NCBI RefSeq assembly: GCF_014805685.1
Contig: NC_060909.1
Location: forward strand, 5,581,292-5,645,291
Direction of reading: 5' to 3'
Source of the DNA: Silurus meridionalis
Lineage: Eukaryota > Chordata > Actinopteri > Siluriformes > Siluridae
DNA: 64,000 nucleotides
This document shows, in pieces, positions 11,990 to 24,087 of the stretch. Both the position numbers and the translations under genes were made by a program. How positions within the stretch are numbered: the stretch's first letter is position 1; each line of letters opens with the position of its first letter. The notes beneath the pieces are model-generated. The model was not told the DNA's origin and searched no databases. It saw only the letters and a list, made by a program, of their open reading frames with translations.

Positions 11990-13700
11990 AGCATAATGTT
12001 CCTGAGCGGCTCGATCCGAGCACAAAATGGCAGGTCTCACCGGCAAATCCAGCGCACAAACTTTCAACACACGGCAACTTCAAGCCTCAGCTCCCCCGAG
12101 ATCTGGTCGAGGCTTCGCCCGAACTCCACGCGGAAACGGGAAGCGAGAAAGTTTCAAGCCTCGGACACAGAAAAGTTTTTTCTTTTTTCTTTCCCCCCCT
12201 GTTCGTCTGCTCGGCTCCCCATCCAGCCGGTCAGCAGTAGTAAAGTGGAGGGCGCGTTACTTTTACGCACAGCCTGCCGATCATCCCCAGTGCGCACCCG
12301 ACAGTCATGAAGCACGGACTAGAAACATAAAAACCAAACACAACGTTTATCACGTTTCATGAGCATCAAAAAAAGAGAGTAAGAAAAAAAAGAAAAAGAA
12401 AAAGTCCGACTGATTTCTTTGCTTCGCTTTCGGTTCCTGCTTTGCGCACCGCGCACTAAAGCCACCCTGCTATTAGATCTATTTAATTATCCTGCACCTT
12501 ATTTAATCATATAAGCACGAGGAGTGGAACAGCCGTGACATGTGCACCAGTCTGCACTTTGCACCATACACACGCGTAAAAAATTCATACGAAAAGCATC
12601 CGAAGCGTTGCACTTCTTACCTTTATAAATGGAAGAAAGTCTGCGTGAAGCTCGTCTGGTCTAAACGGGGAAACGCGGCCCACATGATTGACCTGCGATC
12701 GCTTCTGTCGAGCCGAAAAAAAAAGAAGAGGGGGAGAAAAGTGCGCTCCGGACCTGTTAGGAGCGTCCGCCTCCGGGATCCCTTTCCCACAGCTCCGCGC
12801 GTTTACTACCCTTTTTTTTTTTTTTTTGCAAAAAATTTTTATACCCTTTATTTGATTAACTATTTTTTAGCCTGGGTATGAACGATACCATTCAGCCGGC
12901 ATATCGTGAAAGACATTTCCATCTCTCTCGCCTTGCGCTCCCCCCTGTCTGCTAGGTGAAACGCGCCGTGCCGTTCAGCTCTCCATTGTCGTGTCATTCG
13001 CTTCGCCCGACTCCAGCGGGTCTAAAAAAAAAAGGCGAAGCCGCGGACGACACTCTGGATATAATCTCTAATATCTTTCTCCCCCTCCTTCTTAAAAAAA
13101 CGTGTACCTCACAGCCTCTTATTGCCCCCGACTGTCCCGCTGTAAAGGCTCCTATTAAACCGCGCGTCACATCGGCGCTCTTGTTTGTTCACACGCCGCT
13201 TAATTGGCTCCGCCGTATTAGAAATAAAGCTGTGCGCACAACCTGTGTGGCTCAAAGGCGAAATTATAATATAAATAGATATATACATATAAAGAAGAAC
13301 GGGTTTTTTTACCTTTCCGAAGAAGTGTCCCAAGTCCAAGAGGGAAAAAGTCCAGGAGAGAGTAAAGGAAAGGCGAGCATCAGTCAGAGAAGTCCGGAGT
13401 GATGAAGCGCGGCGCGGCGCTCCGCTGCACTGTAACCTTGCGGCGTGTTTAATGTAAATAAGGCAGTTATGTTGCCAGTCGCAGCATTACGGACGCACAG
13501 CTCGGGGTTGAGATCCTTTTTTTTTTTTTTTTTTTATATCCCACCCTCCCTGATGAGAATTAATATTCTGACACGGTGCTAAGGAGCGCTTTTTTTTTCG
13601 GATCAAAAAAAAGCACGTCTGTGCGTAAATATGATATGAAATTGGCACTCGGCGGGGCGCAGAAGCACCAAAGCTTTTCGTTTCTGCGCTTTTTAAGAAT
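11990..13700. promoter_or_regulatory. CpG-rich island, candidate transcription start region
   Basis: This is the only long stretch where CG dinucleotides are frequent, with dense runs at about 12000-12330, 12570-12800 and 12960-13500. In fish genomes, where CpG is depleted by methylation, such islands usually mark promoters. Two strong donor sequences occur on the minus strand: AAAG|GTAAGA with the exon side ending at 12621, and AAAG|GTAAAA with the exon side ending at 13313. I could not recognise a coding first exon of any known gene on either strand, so a 5' UTR exon or a non-coding RNA start is more likely. The boundaries are judged by eye. Confidence 0.5.
13313..13460 (-). other. Candidate minus-strand first exon (5' UTR or lncRNA)
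   Basis: On the minus strand, GC-rich sequence with a GCGCCGCG-type cluster (13403-13416) leads into a donor-like AAAG|GTAAAA at 13313/13312. The first ATG upstream of the donor (13380-13378) would open a 22-codon frame into the splice site; its residues resemble no family I know. The upstream exon limit is a guess. It could be the leader exon of a developmental gene outside the window, but nothing here identifies which one. Confidence 0.25.
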
Positions 13701-14711
13701 AAGAAAACGCTCCGCCTGGACCAGCAGAGGAACCGTAAGAGTAAAGTGACTTTATAATAAGGACCTGGACGAGGGGAAGAAAAGTTTTGGGGCTGGGAAC
13801 TTCAGAGATAGGACAGCGCTCAGGAGGATGAGGATGAGGATGGTGATGAGGATGCAAGGAGAGATTGTACTTCTATAGGGCATGCGATAATACATAATAC
13901 ACAGTGTCCCCCGAGTTGACAAAAGCTGCTGTTTCAACGGAGTCTTTGTTGCAAGATTATATAATGATGATGGGGTAATTATGGAGGAAAAGAGTTTTGA
14001 AGAAAACAATAATAATAATAGGAATAATAGCAAAACGAAGAGGAAGAAAAAGTAGAAGAAAAATAAAAATGATTGTAAAAAAATATACCAAATGCACTGG
14101 TGGCCTTGTAATTCTAAATGCATGTGAACTTTGCAAGGGTGTTAGCAGACATGAGCATAAAGCGGGCTGGACAATGGAAGAAATTGACAGTGATGGGTGA
14201 TTTTTTTCAGCCAATGATTGATTAATTATTCAAAAATATCTTGCAATCGGAAGGGATTAGGAGGTGAATAGGTTATGGAGAAAGCAAGGAGGGGGCAAAC
14301 ATTTCTTCTACAGACACTCAGTCTGACCAACTTTATAATTCATGTAGATAGAGGCCTCCTTGTCCTCTGTGCCCCAAAAGACACCCATGAGACAGTCATG
14401 ATGCACTCCCCTGAACTTTCCTTTCTAATTTTGCCTTCATTTAATATCCTTGTTTAAATACAAACGATGTTTCGGATTCAGTGCTTATAATATAAAACTG
14501 ATTGTTTTATATTTTAAGAAAAATTAAACTGATCATAAAAAGTGATCTGGAAAAATATTAAATAATATTGATATAATATAATATGACATAAACTGTCCTC
14601 CATCATCACTTTTTGTATAGAAGTGTATCTATATAATCAATGGGGGTCTTTATATATGCAAGTTAATTTATACTCTTACACACACATACACACACATGTT
14701 TATGTACCTGG

Positions 14712-14713
<2 letters not shown>
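13701..14713. other. Unique, increasingly AT-rich sequence
   Basis: Contains a short AGGATG tandem (about 13823-13856) and AAT/GAA-rich runs near 14005-14070. TGATTGATTAAT, a PBX/HOX-type composite, lies at 14215-14226. No gene recognised. Confidence 0.35.

Positions 14714-14790
<77 letters not shown>
14714..14790. repeat. (TA)n microsatellite
   Basis: About 38 TA units, flanked by short CA tracts. It gives an artefactual Tyr-Ile frame. Confidence 0.97.
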
Positions 14791-14794
<4 letters not shown>

Positions 14795-15468
14795 CACACA
14801 CGCCAGGTTTATATGAAGTAACTGAGAGTGGACACATACATATGGTATACTGTATTTCTATACAAAAATATCATTTTATTAAGTACAGTTATCAATTATG
14901 AATAAACTGCCAACTCAGCATATACATTCGAATTCTACCAGAAGCAGCATTAATGATTATTAACACCCCCAAGTAAGGAATCAGCTTCTGTGCACTTGCT
15001 TTCCAGACAAAACATACTTTTTTTTCAAAGATAGCGCATTCATTATTCACTATGAAAATCTGATTCTCATGCTGCCCCTTAAATGGTTAGGAATTCTGCC
15101 TGCATTTTCCAGTTTGATGTGTATGAAATTCCTTTTTTGAACAAATTCCAAAATAAAAGTTTGTCTCTAAAGAAATTTGCATAACCACCCCATCAATAAT
15201 ATCACTATCTCTATGGGAGTGATAGTGGGAGCAGTAGGGGTGCTCCTTTGCTCCATTCTCCATGGATCAGCAGCGCGTTCTCGGCTTCTTTTGAACTTGT
15301 TAGAGCAAAGTCAAGTGATTCTTTATCGGTGACAGGCCAGACAAAGCGCCTGCGATGGGAAAGCAGGTCAAAAAGGAAGTTACCATATGGACTTCAACAT
15401 GCAAATTTAAAACCATATAGGACATGGTGTACGTCCCATAAAAAGGGGCCTAATCAAGTTTTTTTTTC

Positions 15469-15504
<36 letters not shown>

Positions 15505-15818
15505 TTTATAAAACACTAAAACAAAATCAAATAATTTTAATGCCTCTTAATTCATGTATGCAACATTTTTTTGCCTTTTTTGTTCATGCAAACAAACAAA
15601 TCTGGATTCATTGCCTTTCCTCAGTTAATGCCAGCTTTATAGATTTTAGACAAAAACAGACATTAAAAATAAATGCAAACTCGTCACATTGACCCGTGTA
15701 TTTGGAAGGTCACCGTTTCCGATTGATCACTTTTTGTCTCTGCAAATATCAGAAGGTACAAAGAATCAAAAGGGCGTCCCAGCCATGTGCGGAAACGTTC
15801 AGCATGCACACACACTCA

Positions 15819-15819
<1 letters not shown>
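14791..15819. other. Unique sequence with a short GT array
   Basis: GT array at about 15473-15500. Octamers occur at 15175-15182 (reverse) and 15399-15406 (forward). No gene recognised. Confidence 0.35.

Positions 15820-15871
<52 letters not shown>
15820..15871. repeat. (CA)n microsatellite
   Basis: About 26 CA units. Confidence 0.96.
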
Positions 15872-15875
<4 letters not shown>

Positions 15876-16119
15876 ACAGGTGCGGAGGTGAAAGGGATTC
15901 TTCTGCCTACTGAATTACTGAATATTGGAAAACTGAACTGAAATTTAAGAAATTATTTTGAGAAGAAAATTAAGAAAAAATAATTAACTTCAAAAACTAT
16001 AATTGTCCATTTTAAAAGTATGGTATAAAATTTGAAATGTTTTTCTGCTGCATAGAAGCAGAAAAACATGCTTTAAATAAACATTTATTATCAGAGTAAA
16101 GTGTATAAAGTACATTCTG

Positions 16120-16121
<2 letters not shown>

Positions 16122-16182
<61 letters not shown>
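16122..16182. repeat. (TA)n microsatellite
   Basis: About 30 TA units ending in an A/T run. Confidence 0.96.
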
Positions 16183-16187
<5 letters not shown>

Positions 16188-16674
16188 TTTTTTTACATAT
16201 ATCATATAATGCAAGACATTTCAAAGTTGAACTTTTTATGCAATTTACACTAAACTCATGTCACATGTATGCAGCACCGACATAAACTTTATCTCTGCTC
16301 TTTATGTGCAATAAGACACTCTTTGGCTTTGACTGAGACGAATGACTCTGATTGAAGGGTGGCATACTGTGGCTCTAACGAAATGGTCATGGTTGTCATA
16401 AAGTCTCAAAACTCTGTCACGACAGGCTCATCTCTCCAACGTGCTTGGGACACGTCCAAGACGGCAAGCCTCAAAAAAACAGACACACCACTGTTCGTTT
16501 TTCAAAGAAATGAAGATGCTATTACTTCAGGCCTCTCTCTGTGGACTTGGCACCTTGGATATAGCTATTTCGAAAATAAGTTTTTACACTACACAGTCAA
16601 AGAGTCATTTTCAACAAAGCAACAAGTCTTTTTATATCTTCGCAAAAGGAGGAAACTAGCCCATAAACCCCTGT

Positions 16675-16676
<2 letters not shown>
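16183..16676. other. Unique sequence, no gene
   Basis: Two overlapping open frames (16359-16676 and 16441-16659) have no recognisable similarity and are probably chance. Confidence 0.3.

Positions 16677-16728
<52 letters not shown>
16677..16728. repeat. (GT)n microsatellite
   Basis: About 26 GT units. Confidence 0.96.
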
Positions 16729-16731
<3 letters not shown>

Positions 16732-17606
16732 AGAGTCTGTTTCTTCCTGCATAAGCATTTCAGCTCAAAACCAGGCTGATAGTTTATAACTTCTTACAAA
16801 CACACCAGAATGGTTTTCTCATAAATAAAATAGAAAAGAAAGAAAGAAAGAGAGGAAAAAAAAAATGCATCACTTTTTAAATCGGGTTTCTCTGCACATA
16901 ATCTGTTCCAGGTCTTTGATGAAGGAATGCTCTCAAAGTATCACAGTGACTGATTTAATGAGAAGGGCGTGAGCACAATTTCAAACAAAGTGATTTTCTG
17001 AACCCTACGTGACTCTAAACTTTTAAAAATTGCACTTAAATATTGCATCAATTACCCTTTCAAGTGTGACATCAACTAAATAGGAGCGCTACCATAACAA
17101 ACACGAGGCACCGTGTATTTCTTCCATACACTTTCATCAGTGATACATCGACCCCTTATGTGTGCAGTCTATAAAGCTATTCGTACCCCGATACCCTCTG
17201 ATTATGAATGGATACATGTTTGGACAACGGCCTAATGATGATTCAACAAAATACTGCGGAGGCAAATATTTAGAGCCGAGGTCTAGGTTTTCATCGTCTT
17301 GGTGCGACGTGATCGGAGTCGGTTTCTCGGTTTATTCTTCAGACCACATCTGGGTTTGCCCTTGATAAACGGAAGGAGGTGTATAATGTTTATGACTGAT
17401 AACTTGACCAATGCTAATTTAAATCATCTGAATCAATGTCTGGCTTGGCAAAAAAAAAAAAAAAAGGTCAATGTAAAACATCTGACTCAAATTGATTACT
17501 AACAACATTCAGCATATGGCATTTAATAATGATTACCGCATGATTAGAATATCCAGGCTTTCTTTGAAAAGCCAATTTGAGCTTATATCTCTTAGTAAAA
17601 GAAGCC

Positions 17607-17609
<3 letters not shown>
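16729..17609. other. Unique sequence, no gene
   Basis: Mixed composition with short homopolymers (A run 17451-17465). No exon or transposon recognised. Confidence 0.3.

Positions 17610-17658
<49 letters not shown>
17610..17658. repeat. (GT)n microsatellite
   Basis: About 24 GT units. Confidence 0.96.
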
Positions 17659-17662
<4 letters not shown>

Positions 17663-17739
17663 TGACTAAAGGAAACGCTCTCCACATGAGCGAGAAGAGA
17701 GCAAACAAACAAAAACAAACCGAACACCACAATTAGCAT

Positions 17740-18600
17740 GGAAAGGCTTCTGCTGCCTAATCAGTGTCTTGTATGCTTCATTAGAACTTTGGCTTCTCCG
17801 GATCCGTCTCGGGACTCGATAGTAGTACTTTTTTGACACGGGGTCCTGACTCTCGTCCCGCCGAACAGACTCGACAAAACCTTTCTCTCTGAAACATCGA
17901 CGTGGAGGCCATATCCGTTCTTATTTCGGAGCCATCATATTTTACTATTACCTATCAATTGGTTTCTAATCGCGGTAATGAGGCGTCTGTCGTTTGGTGA
18001 CAGAGAGCTAACGGCCTCTGTGGGAACATTAAGGAGCCTGGGTTATGCTGTGGGCCGTTAACTACCTACAGGCGCTTGCTAATGGCTTCAAATGACCTCC
18101 TCAGTGGCTATTAGCACATAATTAGAACCTTGCAGACCATCGATGACTTCCACTGGACATGCGTGCCTCCTTGCTCCTCTCCCTCAGTCTTTGTTTAATG
18201 GTCAAACTACACTTACACGCCAGAGCAGGACTTCAGTCGCTGCATTAAGTTATTTGCGGCTTCCTGTATCCTGTGCATTGTGTCTAACACATTTAGAAGC
18301 ATTTAACCAACCACAGCTTCAGGTTTTTTTTATGCTGGAGCAACAATTACATCAGTACACTGTAAGAAGGCGTCTGATTATAATTTTTAAACTGATACAA
18401 GCAGGAACTGAAGAACAAATATCATGTTTATTTTTTTTTACTTAGCCGACTGGTATCTATCGCAAGAGTGAATCGGCGGGAATCAAAAGGCCAATGTGTC
18501 GCAGCCACTTTAAGCATTATGTCGTATTGTTGTGGATCAGGCAGCGCATAAAGTGCAAGGCACGGCCACACCGCACAAGCTCCTCAGTCACACTAACCTC
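17740..18600. promoter_or_regulatory. Candidate conserved non-coding block
   Basis: About 860 bp free of microsatellites and transposon similarity, with more CG dinucleotides than its flanks (17800-18010) and a homeodomain core TAATTAG at 18119-18125. Frames on both strands are short and unlike known proteins. This is the composition expected of an ancient conserved element; conservation itself cannot be judged here. Confidence 0.3.
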
Positions 18601-19079
18601 TGTGTACACTTAGTAATGCTCTCCAGTTACCCAGAACAAAGGCCTGCTTTAGTAGGTTAATGTCAGCTCAGGAGCTGCGTCAAACAATGCGTGAGAAGAA
18701 AAGGAAAAAGAGAGATGTCTTGTTTCGCGATGAAAATGTAACACAGTACATCTGCGCATGGCGTCGGCACTTTAAGGTTTTCGCCGCCTCGCCTTCCCTC
18801 ACCTTAGAATTATGTATGTTATCTGGGCAAAACCTGTGACCTTGTGGCAGAAGTATGAAACAACTAATACAAAGTGCACGCAGGAATCTTTCTAGGTCAT
18901 CACCCATCCTTGGACAAACAATGGAATTTTTATTTATTTATATATTTTTTAAAAGATTATGTTGGTGTAAAAGGAAAAATAAAATGTCTGATTGCACTTA
19001 TGTGAGGAATTATAATGATTTGAAATCTGTCAAAAATAAATAAATATGCGTTTCCTTTTACTAAAGGGCAAACAATCTG
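18601..19079. other. Unique sequence, no gene
   Basis: AT-rich toward the 3' side. Nothing recognised. Confidence 0.3.
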
Positions 19080-19537
19080 TAGCCTAAGAGTAGCGTAAGT
19101 CTAAAAGCAAATCACATGGTTTTACATTTTCACACACAGTGGTCTCTAGAGTTTGTGCAAAATGGTGTTAAAAAACAAAAAACATACAGTAAGTAGACCA
19201 AAAGTGGTGTAAGTCTAAAACCAAACTACATGAGCATTAGTTACGTTGTTGGTTTGAATAGCGATTTTCACACACACTGGTCTAGTCTCTAGAGCTTGTG
19301 CAAAGTGGTGTAAAAAAACAAAAAACATCCATTGAGTCTCAAAATGAACAAAACATTAAGCCTTAAGGAAGTTGGAGACTTCAATAGCAGAAACCCACAT
19401 CATAGTGCAACCTTTTCATGTGAGAAAAGGAATCTGAAGCTTCAGTAGTCACAGGTCTACTGAAAAGAAACAGAACATTGGAAAACCATCCTGTTTTGCA
19501 TAGCCTGTATACATACACTGACCAGGCATAACATTAT
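19080..19537 (+). mobile_element. Degraded Tc1-like element with internal tandem duplication
   Basis: Two diverged copies of a unit of about 115-145 bp are visible. The first runs from about 19085 to 19190 (key segments GCGTAAGTCTAAAAGC, TGGTCTCTAGAGTTTGTGCA, AACAAAAAACAT). The second runs from 19207 to 19330 (GTGTAAGTCTAAAACC, TAGTCTCTAGAGCTTGTGCA, AACAAAAAACAT). Downstream, 19445-19495 resembles the N-terminal half of a fish Tc1-like transposase gene. At 19515-19537 is a sequence near the known terminal motif 'GATCAGGCATAACATTATG'. No open frame survives. Confidence 0.55.
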
Positions 19538-19664
19538 TACATTACATTAATCCTGTTTGATCTGTTCCTTAACATTACACTTAATTAGATGATAAAGTAA
19601 ACAAAGTTTGATAGCAACAGTTTTGGGTATTTTTAAAGTAACCAACAATTTAATGTTTGTGAAT

Positions 19665-20015
19665 TTCTTTCGGCTTCTCCCATTAGGGGTCGCCACAGCG
19701 GATCATCCGTCTCCATACCCCCTGTCCTCTACATCTTCCTCTTTTACCCCAACCACCTGCATGTCTTCCCTCACCACATCCATAAACCGCCTCCTTGGTC
19801 GTCCTCTTTTCCTCCTTCCTGGTTGCTCCATCCTCAGCATTCTCCTACCGATATACCCCATGTCCCTCCTCTGAACATGTACAAACCATCTCAATCTCGC
19901 CTCCCTCACCTTGTCCCCAAAACGTCCTACATGCCCTGTCCCTCTAATAAACTTGTTTCTAATCCTGTCCATCCTCATCACTCCCAACGAAAACCTCAAA
20001 ACAGTTTGCAAATTT
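19665..20015 (-). pseudogene. RTE-like LINE, C-terminal end of ORF2 and 3' end
   Basis: A minus-strand frame (20011 to about 19720) reads as the C-terminal end of a non-LTR retrotransposon polyprotein. Signature segments are RWFVHVQRRDMGYIGRRML and GRRKRGRPRRRFMDVVRED, typical of the tail found on many fish RTE-type LINEs. Near the end the frame is lost by a one-base slip after EEDVEDR, before a stretch that would continue as the usual 'IRCGDP' segment. The element then ends in a GCGACCCCTAATGGG plus AAGCCGAAAGAA tail. Everything upstream (endonuclease and most of the reverse transcriptase) is missing, so this is a 5'-truncated dead copy. Clade assignment is from recalled family features. Confidence 0.8.
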
Positions 20016-20589
20016 ATTCATAAGAAAACAACTGATGGCACCTGCATCGGCAACTACTTTTTAACTAATTAAATATTTGATTGTTAATCATAAATATAAT
20101 AATATATTATGTGTCAGGCAGTTATTCAAACATTGGTATAAAAAATCATGATCCAAATAAACAGCCATATTTATTTATCAATTATTGGACACCTATTTGG
20201 AAGATGAAAACAAAGATTTTAGCATTTAAATAATTATCAAATGGTCAGTTTCAAAGCTGGCAACCTGCACGTTTCTTACCATGACCACCTTCTTCCATAT
20301 GGATAAAGTTTTTGGTCTGATCTCAACAAGTCTGGGAAAACTACTGAGTAGGCATCAGACTGAGGCCGCATTTTTATGTCATCATGTACACTAGACTTCT
20401 TACAAAGTATTTTACTGTATTTTAAAACTACAAAATACAAAACACTAAAGTGTTTTGATACAAAATATGAAGCAATTGTCATCAACCCTCTCAATTACAA
20501 ATAACAAAACATTATTTTATATTTGAAATGTGTATTTTTAAGTACATATATCATAAATACTGCCCATGGACCCAGTTCCACTGTATATA
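20016..20589. other. AT-rich sequence, no gene
   Basis: Nothing recognised apart from short A/T runs. Confidence 0.3.
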
Positions 20590-20830
20590 TGGTTGGTTGT
20601 TTAACAGTGCCTAGTTTGATTCTGAGCTTGGGTTTTAGTGCACGTTCTCCGAATGTTTATGTGGGTTGCCAGTAGCCAGTAAGTGCGCTAAATTGCCTCT
20701 AGGTGAGATTGAGTGTGTAAATATGTGTGCATGGAGCCGCAGGATGGACTGGCATTTTATGCTGCCTTGCAGCCAGCATTCCAGGTATAGGTTCCAGATC
20801 TATAACGATGAATCACGAACGAGTGAATGA
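20590..20830 (+). mobile_element. Degraded fish SINE
   Basis: The order of segments matches a widespread fish SINE body: 'CACGTTCTCC' then 'GTGGGTT', 'GCTAAATTGCCTCTAGGTG', 'TGTGTGCATGGAGC', 'GATGGACTGGCATTTTATGC', and a GAATGAATG-like tail. Many substitutions and small gaps indicate an old copy. A second relic of the same family is at 62445-62690. Confidence 0.6.
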
Positions 20831-22239
20831 ATGTGATAAGCTGTCAGGATATAGTGATAAAGTGAAGAGAAAGAGGAGTTTTCATTGCAGTACAAGTTTT
20901 ATAGAATGTAAATAGAATTGAACCTGACCATGAAAAGGTAAATATCTTTGCCCTATTGCGTAGGAAAGAAGAAAAAAGCATCCATAGAGGCCACAGTGAG
21001 AACTGCATGATAATAATCAAAGGAGACTTGTCCAGAGGAGCAGAGGTGATTCATTCTGAGGTCACGATCATTTCCCGAGTCCCGAGCTTGTATTTTGTAT
21101 GTGTTTTCTGTGTCACTAACCATGCCACTACTCCCTTTCTTTCTGTCTGCACATGGAAACACAATCCCTCTTCTCCCCCCCACCTCTTCTTCCTATCTCT
21201 CTTTCTTCTCTCGCATTCAAACACATTCACAGCATTCTTCCCTGAATTAATTTGTTTTCATTTGCCGTATGTCAGCAGAAGATATGTACTTGTTCTTACT
21301 GGCTGTGCACTGGGATCTCTGGGGCGCAAGTCTGTTTCTACCTCTTAATCGTTAAATCTGTATGCTCTCTTCAGTTTTTTTTTACAGTAAATATCAAGAC
21401 AGATAACACTAAACTACATAAATAGACCACTGCATCTCCTTTCTCTCTCATCTCAGCTGCATGTGCCATGCCTTTCCTTTGCACAGTGGGTCGGTCCACA
21501 ACATCCCCCCAGCGTTTGTCCTGCATCATCTAAACGTTGCCAGCCAGTGTCACAACAATGTCAAGCCTCCAGTGCCAAGGCGTGGGGATGGTAACCGTGG
21601 CAGGCCCCAATTATCTCCCAGACAATGTTGCGACCTGAAAATAGCGACTTTCTCTTCTTTTTTTTTTTTTCTCAGGAACAGACCATGTGATGTCCACATC
21701 TGCAAAGTGGCTGAAAATAAGTAAATAAATAGACACATTTATTATATTTAAAAATATATATATTTAAACTGCTGCCCACCAGTGATCTTTTCCCCCAAGT
21801 AAAGGGAAGAAGTCTCAGAAATTGCATCAGTCAGTCATCAATTTCTCGCCGCTGACCAAAACCACTGGCTGCACTTAATCAGCTAAAGGGCAACGCCTCC
21901 CAAACGCCATTCTTTTGTGATGGCATTAGTGCAGAAGTAAGATTTACAGATCATTTAATGCGCCACAGTCTTCTGCATAAAAGTATATACAAAGGTTAAT
22001 ATTGCAATAATACCTTCCTGGAGGGCATTGTAATCATTATCTCTGCAGAGATATCAATTAGAAGCACTCTACAGCAGATAATGACAGAGATTCCGGTGCA
22101 AAATGACATTATTATTATTATCATCATCCATAATTTCAGACTGCATATACAAGGCAAAAAAGAGTGGCATAAGTTCAGCAAGAGGTAGACTTTTTTTATT
22201 ATTTTTTATAAGTCTCTGATGATGAACATTTATATTAGT
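20831..22239. other. Unique sequence, no gene
   Basis: Includes pyrimidine-rich patches (21170-21230), a T homopolymer (about 21657-21670) and a short ATT tract (22108-22118). The open frame at 20956-21348 has no recognisable similarity. Confidence 0.3.
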
Positions 22240-22960
22240 TTTATGTGGTCAAGCTCCGCCTGAAGCTTACAGCAAGCCAGCCAGGTTCACACCTGGAGTC
22301 CACACTCATGTCTGCTTTAACATTCCATCAAGCAAATACCCCAAAAAGCCTCTGAATATTTCATATTTGCAGTATTAAAGCTTAAGTGTTTTTAAGGCCA
22401 CGTTTTCAAAGCAAGACCAATAATCATCCTTTTGCAGATTTATTGGCAAAAACGAAAAAATGGCTCTAATCGGAAGCTCAGGGTATCTCCGCTCATTGGT
22501 CTCTCAGAAGTTGGTACATCAGCCAAAGTTGGTCAGTGACCTTTGAGCTCGGCTACGGACATCAATAATGAGGATTTGTTATGTTACTGACCCTCTTATC
22601 AACATTATGAATAATTCACTGTTGGCTTGGTGGTTGTCCAAAAGCAGATGAGGAAGCAACACCCATGCTCCTGACTTTTGATTTAGCTCTTTCATATTTA
22701 ATAAGGGAATGGAGCGCTAGGAGGCTCCTTTTTTAGAGAGATTTAATTGGGCACCACTGACATCCATCATGCGGTTGTCATGGCCATGACCTTTCGTTTG
22801 GGGCTATTCATAATAAGAGAGTTATGAGCTGGCTTCTCATATTTCCGCCAGCCCGCCCCGCCATTTTGTTATGGATGCTGTAGCATTTGCATCCCTTATC
22901 TGTGGAGTGGTAACAAACCTGGCGCGACTGTCATCGCGTATATCTGCGCTTCTCTTTTCC
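22240..22960. promoter_or_regulatory. Candidate conserved non-coding block with DR1-like site
   Basis: About 720 bp without repeats. TGACCTTTGAGCT at 22537-22549 is one base from a DR1 nuclear-receptor site (COUP-TF/HNF4/RXR type). A reverse octamer ATTTGCAT lies at 22885-22892. The motifs are seen; the enhancer role is inferred. Confidence 0.3.
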
Positions 22961-24087
22961 GTGCGGTTTAGGCAGGTGCGCAGAATATCTCATTCTAATG
23001 AGAGCTTCTGCGTAACTTTGCGAGCTTTTAGTCTGCTTGGCAATATAAGAAGAGTCTCGTGCAGTTTAAGAGCAAATTGAATGCTGTAGATGACCTTTAA
23101 CATGACCTCATCTGTGTGGGGTAATAAGATGGTGCAATGGTAGAACTTGATATTTTAGACTAGCAGTCAAGCTCGTAAGGAGTGCAAAACCTAACAAGCA
23201 AGCAATAACAAGGGAAAACTCTAGGGTAATGAGGAATGATGAGTTGAAGGAAGGAGAGAGATCTGTTGTCCCAGTGGACCCTAAGTGTTTAAACACGGTG
23301 TAAAGCTTTGGAGGTTTCCGCTTCCTCTTGTAACTGTGAAGAGCAGCGTAAAAGCAAGGGGGGGAATATGAACATACTCGGTGCAGATTCAATTCATCAA
23401 CTCAAGTCTCAGGACCCTGGAGAGATCTTAAGCCAAAAGGGAGCTCCTGTCTTACCTCCTTACTCTGCCTCCTATGAAGTAAGGAGAGCTCTGATATGAG
23501 ACTAGAGAACGAGAGAGAGAAAGAGAGAGACTGAATACAGGTGGTCCGGCTCTCTTGAGAACAACAGATGGCCTGCACAACCCTTTGGACTTGTGCACTT
23601 CACTGCTTCGACGCAACAATGACCATGAATGGCAAACCTCTTCTACATCTCCTGCTTTATATCGTACACAAATATAGCGTTGTACATTATTAACGGGTGC
23701 GTGCGATCTTGCCAGGCTGGAACAATCTTCGCTCATTGATATCAATGTATTTATTACAGCAATAGAGCAATATGAAGGAGAGGCACGGGGAGATATCGGC
23801 TTACTCGGGGCTGAAAGGGAAATTTAAGATAAAGGATATTTAATATCCAGTTCACATTGGAAGCTTTTCGATAGCACAAGGGGTTTCCGTAGGCAGGAGA
23901 TGCCTTTGTCTTTGTCTAAACACACTTTCCTGGACTTTTAGCTCTAGTCACACAAAGTGCGCAGGTCGCTGATAAATGTGCCATAATGGGTCGATGCGGG
24001 AAATCGCCCATTCGTCCTGTCAGGTTATTAATGTACCTGGGCACTTCCTCTAAAGGTGTTATCGGTGGCAAAAAAATGAACTGATAT
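22961..24087. other. Unique sequence, no gene
   Basis: Mixed composition. Short GA tract near 23512-23530. Frames at 23108-23392 and 23452-23745 (minus) match no family I know. Confidence 0.3.

Noticed and set aside
11684..12070. 128-codon minus-strand frame
   Set aside because: Its C-terminal third is the translated GA array and the rest resembles nothing known.
13313..13380. Short coding start (ATG at 13380 on minus) running into a splice donor
   Set aside because: Only 22 codons, with no family resemblance; kept only as a candidate leader exon.
12956..13402. 148-codon plus-strand frame in the CpG island
   Set aside because: No recognisable domain; GC-rich sequence has few stops, and splice-donor evidence is on the opposite strand.
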